Shown here: piece by piece, positions 1-5,305 of the stretch
How the letters are laid out: each line of letters starts with the position of its first letter
Position numbering within the stretch: position 1 is the stretch's first letter
Made by a program: the position numbers and the translations under genes
NCBI GenBank assembly: GCA_002320775.1
Contig: DCKY01000257.1
Coordinates: 3,857 to 14,258, forward strand
Length of the DNA stretch: 10,402 bases
Reading direction: 5' to 3'
Source: Planctomycetes bacterium UBA1662
GTDB taxonomy: Bacteria; Planctomycetota; UBA8108
The notes under the pieces: generated by a model
The model's database searches: none
Seen by the model: only the letters and a program-made list of their open reading frames with translations
What the model was told of the DNA's origin: nothing

Positions 1-996
1 GGCCATGAGTATACGACCAACCTGCAGACCGACCCGGCCGGCAACTTCTACTATATGAAGTGCACCAATGATTCGCGCTCAGAGCACGACGGAAGTGTCA
101 TCAGGGTTTCAGGCGATGGGAAGAAGTTCGAGCTCTTCGCCACCGGCTTCAGGAACCCCAATGGTCTCGGCGTCGGTCCGGATGGAACGGTCACCGCAGG
201 CGACCAGGAGGGCACCTGGGTTCCCGTCACCAGGCTCGATTTCGTCAGGCAGGGCGCCTTCTGCGGCTACATGCCCTCGCACCACCGAGCCACCGCTCCG
301 AAGACATACGATCCGCCTCTTTGCTGGATTCCCAAGAGCGTGGACAATTCCGCCGGTGGGCAGGCCTGGGCTGCGCCTGAGGGGTGGGGGCCTCTCAGCG
401 GTCGGCTCTTTCACCTCTCCTACGGAAAGTGCCGGGCTTTGCTGGTTCTCTCCGAGGAGGTTGACGGCCAGGCGCAGGGCGGGGTGGTGTCCATGCCCTG
501 GAAGTTCAGCGGGGGGGCGATGCGTGGCCGGGTCAATCCCGCCGACAGGCGGCTTTATATTTCAGGCCTGAAGGGCTGGCAGACGACCTCGCCCCGAGAC
601 GGCTGTTTCGAGCGGGTGCGTTATACCGGGGGCAAGGTCTACCTGCCTGTGGCGCTCGAGGTCAAGAAAAGTGGCATCAGGATGACCTTCAGCGAGCCCC
701 TGGACGCTGAGTCGGCCGCGAGTCCGGAGAGCTACGGCGTAGAGCGCTGGAACTATCGATGGACGAAGAACTACGGCTCAAAGGACTGGCTCTTCAGCGA
801 TCCCAAGAAGATGGGGCGTGATCGAATGGCGGTCTCCGGGGTGAAGCTCAGCGCCGATGGTCGCAGTGTCTTTCTCGAGCTCTCTGACCTCGCCCCCGTT
901 ATGCAGATGCGGATTCGCTACCGGCTCAGCTCAGCGGACGGAAACAAGGTCCGCGGCGAGGTCTTTCACACCATTCACAAGCTCGGCTCCGACTGA
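1..996 (+). CDS. C-terminal part of a secreted PVC-type glucose/sorbosone dehydrogenase-like beta-propeller protein (5' truncated)
   Basis: The reading frame is open from base 1, so the start lies outside the window; 331 residues and the TGA stop (994-996) are present. Visible motifs are ATGFRNPNGLGVGPDG followed by GDQEGTW, which resemble blades of the soluble glucose dehydrogenase/NHL-type propellers common in large secreted planctomycete and verrucomicrobial proteins. These are often annotated as membrane-bound dehydrogenase domain proteins and frequently carry a haem-binding domain elsewhere. From about residue 215 a separate C-terminal beta-domain begins (VALEVKKSGIRMTFSEPLD, then WNYRWTKNYGS and PVMQMRIRYRL), a recurrent tail of this group. 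No CxxCH haem motif is visible in the part present. A role in oxidising sugars in the periplasm is inferred from the family. The exact substrate, cofactor and full domain order cannot be seen. Family placement is fairly sure, activity is not. Confidence 0.75.
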   Translation, partial: GHEYTTNLQTDPAGNFYYMKCTNDSRSEHDGSVIRVSGDGKKFELFATGFRNPNGLGVGPDGTVTAGDQEGTWVPVTRLDFVRQGAFCGYMPSHHRATAPKTYDPPLCWIPKSVDNSAGGQAWAAPEGWGPLSGRLFHLSYGKCRALLVLSEEVDGQAQGGVVSMPWKFSGGAMRGRVNPADRRLYISGLKGWQTTSPRDGCFERVRYTGGKVYLPVALEVKKSGIRMTFSEPLDAESAASPESYGVERWNYRWTKNYGSKDWLFSDPKKMGRDRMAVSGVKLSADGRSVFLELSDLAPVMQMRIRYRLSSADGNKVRGEVFHTIHKLGSD

Positions 997-1002
997 GAGC
1001 CG
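984..1002. terminator. GC-rich hairpin spanning the convergent gene junction, possible bidirectional terminator
   Basis: CGGCTC at 984-989 and GAGCCG at 997-1002 are perfect inverted repeats of 6 bp around a 7-base loop; a flanking T/G pair could add a wobble. The loop contains the TGA stop of the plus-strand gene, and the minus-strand stop begins 4 bases beyond the hairpin. The position between two convergent genes suits a shared transcription end. No T-run follows on either strand, so it is not a standard intrinsic terminator. Confidence 0.4.
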
Positions 1003-1006
1003 GCGA

Positions 1007-2584
1007 TCACTTCCGCTTGCCGTAGTCCTGGTGGAGCTTGAGCTCATCCTCGGTGGGTTTCGGTGTGTCGACTCCGCCCTTGGGCACCTCGGCTCCGGCG
1101 ACCCAGACCATGGCGTTGAGCACCAGCTTGCGGAAATCGTCATCGGCGAAGTTCTTGTGATAGTGCAGTCCGGTGAAGCCGAAGCCGCGGCCACCATCGG
1201 GACGCTGGCGGGCCCAGGCGACATGCTGAAGATCGCCCCTGGCCACCGAGGCGCGGACGGCCGGGTTGCCGCTGTGGGCGCCGTCTCTTCGCTTCATGGT
1301 TTCCTTGGGGGCCACGGCGCTGAGGATCGGGGTTACACCCTCCATCTTGTCGCGAAAGCGCATATGGAAATACCACTCATCGTTGGAGGTGAAGGGCTTC
1401 ACTCCCTCGGTGATGGGGTGGTCCTTGGCGAGGGTCACGTCCTTGATGGTCCAGTGCGGGTTGACCGACCAGTGGGCTTCAAAGTAGCCTCCGATCCAGT
1501 CGAGGAAGCTGTCTCCGGGTTTCCCCTTGGGTACCTCGACTCCGTAGTGAAGGCAGGCCAGGCCGACGCCTTTTTTCATCAGGGCATCGATTTCATCGAG
1601 GTGCCGGTTCACGGGGTGTCCGCCGCCGCCATTCATGAAGAGAACGACCGAGTCGGCGTTGTCAAAGGCGGTCGGGTCTTTCGGCCAGTTGCCGTTCATC
1701 ACGGGCACGGCTGGCTTGAGGTGGCCCTGGTTGAGATAGACGGTGGTGTGCACCGCCGCGGAGCTTTTATCGAGGAGCTCCTTCATCAGGAGATGGCCGG
1801 CGTTGAATTCGTGCGAGCCGTAGCCGTGGCTGCGGTGGCCGGAGACCATGACGATCTTCTTCTTGTCGCCGAGCTTCAGCCTCTTGAGGCGGATGTTGCG
1901 GAACTGGACCGTCATCGGGGGGCCGGCGTGGAGCTGCAGGGCGAGGAGCCCTGAGCGAAGACGCCTTTTCTTGTCGTTGTCGAGCACCTTGCAGGTGACC
2001 TTGCCGTTGATCTCGTGGGTGAGCTCGTAGCCCTTGGCGATGATCCTGTAGGAGTTCCAGTCCTCGTTCTTGATATTGGCCTGTAATTCGGCGGAGTTGC
2101 CTACCTTGCCTACGACCTTCGGCCTGCCGTTGTCACCGATCTCGGTTTGCTGGCCTCTCTGTGCGAGGATTCCCCTGTATCTCTCTCCGTAGAGGATTCC
2201 CGAGTAGGTTTTCCCTGCCTCGAAGTCGGCCTGGTAGCCGCCGATGACCCACTTGCCCCACTTCGGGTTCTCGAAGCTCCTGTACTGGATTCCGCTGTTG
2301 CCGCCGATGATCTTGTAGTCGAGGCGCAGCTCGAAATCATCGAGCTCTCCCTGCCGCCAGACGATGAAGGTGTTTCCCCTGGTGGGCTTCTCCTTTGTCG
2401 TCTGCCCGGTGATGGCTCCATCCTTGACACTCCAGAAGTCGGGATTCCCATCCCACCCGTCGAGGTCCTTGCCGTTGAAGATCGGCTTGAAGCCCTCTTC
2501 CGCGTCGGCGGCCCATGAGGGGAGCGAGGTGAAGATGGTCGAGAAAGCGAAAAGCGAAAGAATGAGAAGAGACTTCAGGTTCAT
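1007..2584 (-). CDS. Secreted DUF1080 (3-keto-disaccharide hydrolase)-ThuA fusion protein
   Basis: The protein has 525 residues from an ATG at 2582-2584. This start is chosen because AGGAAGG (2592-2598) sits 7 bases upstream and a clean signal peptide follows at once (MNLKSLLILSLFAF, probable cleavage after SWA near residue 25). An ATG 36 bases further upstream would put a polar extension before the signal. Residues about 31-235 match DUF1080 (PF06439): GFKPIFNGKDLDGWDG, then GGNSGIQYRS and a C-terminal MTVQFRNIRLKRL strand. Residues about 241-498 match ThuA: KKIVMVSGHRSHGYGSHEF, ALMKKGVGLACLHYG, then GFTGLHYHKNF and a final VLNAMVWVAG. DUF1080 members cleave 3-keto-glycosides, and ThuA is tied to trehalose oxidation to 3-keto forms, so a secreted 3-keto-sugar role is likely but inferred. 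It follows ilvN on the same strand after 126 bases, with possible control sites of its own, and converges with the sugar-dehydrogenase-like gene. Confidence 0.88.
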   Translation of the reverse strand: MNLKSLLILSLFAFSTIFTSLPSWAADAEEGFKPIFNGKDLDGWDGNPDFWSVKDGAITGQTTKEKPTRGNTFIVWRQGELDDFELRLDYKIIGGNSGIQYRSFENPKWGKWVIGGYQADFEAGKTYSGILYGERYRGILAQRGQQTEIGDNGRPKVVGKVGNSAELQANIKNEDWNSYRIIAKGYELTHEINGKVTCKVLDNDKKRRLRSGLLALQLHAGPPMTVQFRNIRLKRLKLGDKKKIVMVSGHRSHGYGSHEFNAGHLLMKELLDKSSAAVHTTVYLNQGHLKPAVPVMNGNWPKDPTAFDNADSVVLFMNGGGGHPVNRHLDEIDALMKKGVGLACLHYGVEVPKGKPGDSFLDWIGGYFEAHWSVNPHWTIKDVTLAKDHPITEGVKPFTSNDEWYFHMRFRDKMEGVTPILSAVAPKETMKRRDGAHSGNPAVRASVARGDLQHVAWARQRPDGGRGFGFTGLHYHKNFADDDFRKLVLNAMVWVAGAEVPKGGVDTPKPTEDELKLHQDYGKRK

Positions 2585-2591
2585 CGAAAGA

Positions 2592-2598
2592 CCTTCCT
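2592..2598 (-). promoter_or_regulatory. Ribosome binding site deciding the DUF1080-ThuA start
   Basis: On the minus strand AGGAAGG is followed by 7 bases and the ATG at 2582-2584. It supports the downstream ATG rather than the in-frame ATG at 2618-2620, which lies inside the TGCAATTGCA palindrome and upstream of this site. Confidence 0.7.
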
Positions 2599-2609
2599 GT
2601 AGGCTTGGT

Positions 2610-2619
2610 TGCAATTGCA
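2610..2619. repeat. Perfect 10-bp palindrome TGCAATTGCA, possible operator
   Basis: TGCAATTGCA is identical on both strands and ends 26 bases upstream of the DUF1080-ThuA start codon. A GTTGCAA heptamer covering part of it (2609-2615) recurs at 2671-2677 in the same gap. A symmetric site this close to a start could bind a dimeric regulator; no regulator gene is visible, so this is only a candidate. Confidence 0.3.
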
Positions 2620-2632
2620 TGGTAAGGCGTAT

Positions 2633-2658
2633 GTTCTACCGATTGGATAAGGTAGAAC
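2633..2658. repeat. Perfect 8-bp inverted repeat between ilvN and the DUF1080-ThuA gene
   Basis: GTTCTACC (2633-2640) and GGTAGAAC (2651-2658) are exact reverse complements around a 10-base spacer. The gap spans 2585-2710. The repeat could form a hairpin in the RNA after ilvN, ending that transcript, or act as an operator for the next gene. No T-run follows on the minus strand, which weakens the terminator reading. A tandem CAGGCTT pair (2679-2692) lies nearby. Confidence 0.45.
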
Positions 2659-2710
2659 CTCAGGGGCGCCGTTGCAAGCAGGCTTCAGGCTTAAGAGGAG
2701 GGTTACCTGC

Positions 2711-3223
2711 TCAGGTAATCCCGGTGCCGCGGGCGATGACGACCTTGCCGGAGCGAACTCGCTCGATGATGCCGAAGCTCTCGAGTAGTTTTTCGAAGGC
2801 GTCAATCTTATCCGAGTTGCCGGTGACCTCGACCACCATCGACTCCTCGGTGATGTCGACAGCCTTGCCACGGAAGCACTCGGCGATCTGGAGGATCTCG
2901 CTGCGGTTTTCAGGATTTGCCGTAACCTTCACCAGGGCCATCTCGCGTTCGACCGTGATCTCACTCATGTGTTCGGTGGCATGGACGGTGTCGACCAGCT
3001 TCTCCAATTGCTTGACGATCTGCTCGAGCTGGGCCGGGTCGCCTTCACAGGAGATGGTCATTCGGGAGAAGCCCGTCTGGTGTCCCGCGCTGACGACCAG
3101 GGAGTCGATGTTGAAGCCGCGCCGGGCGAACACCTGGGCGATCCTCGAGAGGACTCCCGGGCGGTCGTGGACCCGCATGCTGATGGTGTGTTTGCCGTCC
3201 TTGCTCATGCTGGCTCCACTCAT
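2711..3223 (-). CDS. ilvN: Acetolactate (acetohydroxyacid) synthase small regulatory subunit
   Basis: The protein has 170 residues, close to the usual length of about 160-175 for IlvN/IlvH. An N-terminal ACT domain (residues about 12-85) starts with HTISMRVHDRPGVLSRIAQVFARRGFNIDSL, whose RPGVL turn and GFNIDSL strand are hallmarks of the valine-binding regulatory subunit; the C-terminal domain holds EITVEREMALVKV and EVTGNSDKIDAFEKLLESFGI. It binds the IlvB catalytic subunit in the cytoplasm, raises its activity and gives feedback control by branched-chain amino acids. Its ATG shares one base with the ilvB stop (TGATG on the minus strand, 3221-3225), and a GAGGGGAG sequence lies 6 bases upstream inside ilvB, so translation is probably coupled. 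An in-frame ATG five codons later (3206-3208) also has a GGAG before it and is an alternative start. Confidence 0.96.
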   Translation of the reverse strand: MSGASMSKDGKHTISMRVHDRPGVLSRIAQVFARRGFNIDSLVVSAGHQTGFSRMTISCEGDPAQLEQIVKQLEKLVDTVHATEHMSEITVEREMALVKVTANPENRSEILQIAECFRGKAVDITEESMVVEVTGNSDKIDAFEKLLESFGIIERVRSGKVVIARGTGIT

Positions 3224-4932
3224 CAGGTGCTCCCCTCGGGCTTGGGCAGGGCGATCTTCGGTTTTTCAGTGATCATCTCACTCACCGCGGCTCCCGCGGG
3301 AATCATGGGGAAGACATTGCCCTCCTTTTCGACGCAGGCATCGACAATGCAGGGACCATCGTTGTAGTCGATCGCCTGCTGCAGGATCCGGCGAACATCA
3401 CCGCTTCTGCGGATCCTGAAGCCCTTGCAGCCGAAGCTCTCGGCGAGCTTGACGAAATCGGGATTGCCCTCGAGATCGACGCCTGAATAGCGGTTTTCGA
3501 AGAACATCTCCTGCCACTGTCGAACCATCCCTAGGTAGGCATTATTGATAATCAGCACCTTGATCGGGAGCTTGAAGGTCGCCGCGGTAGCAAGCTCCGG
3601 CATGGTCATCTGGAATCCTCCGTCGCCCACCACGGCCCAGACCTGGTGGTCCGGATTTCCGAACTGCGCCCCGATCGCGGCCGGCAGGCCGAAGCCCATG
3701 GTTCCGGCGCCACCACTGGTGACCCATTGGTAGTCGAGGCTTGTCTTGTAGAACTGGGCGCACCACATCTGGTGCTGGCCGACATCTGTGGTGACGATCG
3801 CCTGTCCCTCTGTCAGGTCGCTGAGGGAATCGAGCACGTGCTGGGCCCTGAGGCCTCCCCGCTTGGGGTACTTGAGGGGGAACTTTTTCTTCCAGCCCTC
3901 GATTTTCTTGAGCCAGCTCTTCGTGTCGAGGGGATCCACATGCTGGATGAGCTCCTCGAGAACGAGCTTGGCATCACCGACCATGGAGACGTCCGGCTGG
4001 ATGATCTTTCCATGTTCCGCCGGGTCGATGTCCAGGTGGATTTTTTTCGCGGTGGGGCAGAACTCACTCAGCTTCCCGGTGATCCGGTCGTCCCATCTCG
4101 CGCCGATCGCCATGATGAGGTCGCAGTCGACCACGGACTTGTTGGCGTAGGCTGTCCCATGCATTCCCAGCATTCCAACTGAGAGATCGTGTGTTTCAGG
4201 AAAGGCGCCCTTGCCCAGCAGGGTTGTCGTCACGGGAGCCTGGATTTTTTCCGCGAGCTCTTTTACCAGCTCCGCCGCTCCGGCGATCCTGGCGCCCTGG
4301 CCGACGTAAAGCAGCGGCCTTTTCGATGCGTGCAGGAGATCGGCGCAGGCGTCGATGCTTTCCATGTCGCACATCTGCGGAAAGTTGTAGCCGGGGAGAT
4401 GCTCGTCGAGATTTTCCGGGAAGGTGGTTTCGCACTCAGCAGATGCGACGTCCTTTGGTACATCGACGAGGACGGGGCCAGGCCTGCCGCTGGAGGCGAT
4501 GAAGAAGGCCTCCTTCATGACTCTTGGTATATCGTTGACGTCCTTTACCAGGTAGGAATGCTTCACCACCGGGATCGTGATGCCAAAGATGTCCGCCTCC
4601 TGGAAGGCGTCCTTGCCGAGCATCGGGGTGATCTGCTGACCTGAGACAACGACCATCGGGGCCGAATCCATATGAGCGGTCAGGAGGCCGGTCACGGTAT
4701 TGGTCGCGCCAGGGCCGCTGGTTACCATCACGACGCCGGTCTTGCCGGTTGTGCGGGCGTATCCATCCGCCATGTGGGTGGCACCCTGTTCATGGCGCGT
4801 GAGGATCAGCTCGATCTTTGAGTCCAGGATGGAATCGAAGATCGGCATCACAGCGCCGCCTGGCAGTCCGAAGACGTATTCCACTCCTTCTCGGCGGAAG
4901 GCTTCAATGATGACGTCGGCACCTGTTGTCAT
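3223..4932 (-). CDS. ilvB: Acetolactate (acetohydroxyacid) synthase large catalytic subunit
   Basis: A 569-residue thiamine-diphosphate enzyme that condenses two pyruvates to acetolactate, or pyruvate and 2-oxobutyrate to acetohydroxybutyrate, for valine, leucine and isoleucine synthesis in the cytoplasm. The order is complete: an N-terminal pyrimidine-binding domain with VFGLPGGAVMPIFD and RHEQGA (catalytic Glu at residue 48), a central FAD-binding domain with VGMLGMHGTAYAN and GARWDDRITG, and a C-terminal diphosphate-binding domain with the GDG...NN motif (GDGG at 436, NN at 463-464), then NAYLGMVRQWQ. Length is normal for the family. The ATG at 4930-4932 is preferred because GAGGAGG lies 9 bases upstream; the longer frame would need a TTG at 4966-4968 and would put that ribosome site inside the gene. 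It overlaps ilvN by one base. No ilvC or leuA is present in the window. Confidence 0.97.
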   Translation of the reverse strand: MTTGADVIIEAFRREGVEYVFGLPGGAVMPIFDSILDSKIELILTRHEQGATHMADGYARTTGKTGVVMVTSGPGATNTVTGLLTAHMDSAPMVVVSGQQITPMLGKDAFQEADIFGITIPVVKHSYLVKDVNDIPRVMKEAFFIASSGRPGPVLVDVPKDVASAECETTFPENLDEHLPGYNFPQMCDMESIDACADLLHASKRPLLYVGQGARIAGAAELVKELAEKIQAPVTTTLLGKGAFPETHDLSVGMLGMHGTAYANKSVVDCDLIMAIGARWDDRITGKLSEFCPTAKKIHLDIDPAEHGKIIQPDVSMVGDAKLVLEELIQHVDPLDTKSWLKKIEGWKKKFPLKYPKRGGLRAQHVLDSLSDLTEGQAIVTTDVGQHQMWCAQFYKTSLDYQWVTSGGAGTMGFGLPAAIGAQFGNPDHQVWAVVGDGGFQMTMPELATAATFKLPIKVLIINNAYLGMVRQWQEMFFENRYSGVDLEGNPDFVKLAESFGCKGFRIRRSGDVRRILQQAIDYNDGPCIVDACVEKEGNVFPMIPAGAAVSEMITEKPKIALPKPEGST

Positions 4933-4941
4933 TTTAAACTG

Positions 4942-4956
4942 CCTCCTCGAGGGAGG
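4942..4956 (-). promoter_or_regulatory. ilvB Shine-Dalgarno sequence held in a short hairpin
   Basis: Read on the minus strand, CCTCC-CTCGA-GGAGG forms a perfect 5-bp stem with a 5-base loop. The 3' arm GGAGG is the core of the ilvB ribosome binding site, 9 bases before the ATG at 4932. Folded, the site would be masked; unfolded, it is a strong site. The central CCTCGAGG is also an 8-bp palindrome. Whether this hairpin is used for control is inference. Confidence 0.5.
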
Positions 4957-5027
4957 TTCTCTATTCAAATGGGTCTTTTAAGGCCGTCTATCCTGGCCAG
5001 AAGTATTCTGCCCAGTATCTGGAACCT

Positions 5028-5074
5028 TATCTAACGAAAGATACGAATTTATCGTCTATTTTGTAGTTGTTCAA
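5028..5074 (-). promoter_or_regulatory. Candidate sigma-70-like promoter for ilvBN with an inverted repeat near the expected start of transcription
   Basis: On the minus strand TTGAAC (5069-5074) and TAAATT (5046-5051) are separated by exactly 17 bases, each matching the housekeeping consensus at four of six positions. Just downstream, near the expected first transcribed base, TATCT (5028-5032) and AGATA (5039-5043) form a 5-bp inverted repeat with a 6-base loop. Transcription from here would give a leader of roughly 105 bases before ilvB. AT-rich DNA yields such matches by chance, so support is modest. Confidence 0.3.
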
Positions 5075-5092
5075 GAGTCAGCTTCGAATAAA

Positions 5093-5232
5093 GGCCTGTT
5101 TTTGTCCAAAATAGGCCATATTTCTATCAGATGAGATCATTTAAAGCATTTCAAGAGGCATGTTTTGGGCCATTCCTCGCTCGTGAATCTAAATAAAGCC
5201 ATTTTATGGCCTGAAGTTGCTATATTTGGCCC
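5093..5232. repeat. Cluster of five GGCC-centred motifs in AT-rich flanks upstream of ilvB
   Basis: GGCC cores occur at 5093-5096, 5114-5117, 5168-5171, 5208-5211 and 5228-5231, in otherwise AT-rich sequence. Several have symmetric surroundings: AAATA-GGCCA-TATTT (5109-5123), GCCAT-TTT-ATGGC (5198-5210), TTTTGGGCCAT and ATATTTGGCCC. Start-to-start spacings are 21, 54, 40 and 20 bases. They lie upstream of the candidate ilvBN promoter and could be a set of regulator sites. A second repeated element, TCAAGAG(G/T)CA, occurs at 5151-5160 and 5071-5080, exactly 80 bases apart. Confidence 0.35.
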
Positions 5233-5254
5233 AGGATGGCGTTAATATGCAGGA

Positions 5255-5273
5255 ACAGACCCCCAGGGGGGCT
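5255..5273 (-). terminator. Weak hairpin after the large surface-protein gene
   Basis: About 33 bases past the TAG stop at 5306, the minus strand reads AGCCCCCCTGGGGGTCT, able to form a GC stem of four pairs plus two outer pairs across a one-base bulge, with a CCTG loop. No T-run follows. It may slow or end transcription, but the evidence is only the fold and the position. Confidence 0.25.
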
Positions 5274-5305
5274 TATAGGCGTGGAACTGGCTGTATGGCC
5301 AAGGG

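Larger units (their letters stand above)
4933..5305. other. Intergenic region between the large surface-protein gene and ilvB
   Basis: A 373-base gap, the longest in the window and clearly richer in A and T than the genes around it, above all from about 5000 to 5250. It contains the end region of the large gene, the GGCC motif cluster, the candidate promoter and the ilvB leader with its masked ribosome site. I find no convincing protein gene here: the best minus-strand frame is 21 codons (5137-5202) with a poor ribosome site. No leader peptide rich in Ile, Leu or Val codons of the classical attenuation type is visible. Confidence 0.7.

Noticed and set aside
857..1954. A 365-codon open frame on the plus strand, antisense to the DUF1080-ThuA gene
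   Set aside because: It begins inside the end of another gene and lies opposite a well-conserved gene. Its translation shows no recognisable family and fits the mirror of GC-rich codon use.
2679..2692. Tandem CAGGCTT pair as a direct-repeat element
   Set aside because: Two 7-base units are easily expected by chance and no further copies are seen.
3646..4182. A 178-codon plus-strand frame opposite ilvB
   Set aside because: It lies wholly within the highly conserved ilvB gene and has no family resemblance; it is a shadow frame.
5137..5202. A 21-codon minus-strand frame upstream of ilvB as a possible leader peptide
   Set aside because: The ribosome site is weak, the frame is not rich in Ile or Val codons (two consecutive Leu only), and it lies upstream of the best candidate promoter, so it would not be in that transcript.
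4933..5305. T-box or classical attenuator for ilvBN
   Set aside because: I could not find a T-box consensus sequence, a run of regulatory Ile/Leu/Val codons, or a stem followed by a T-run in this leader.
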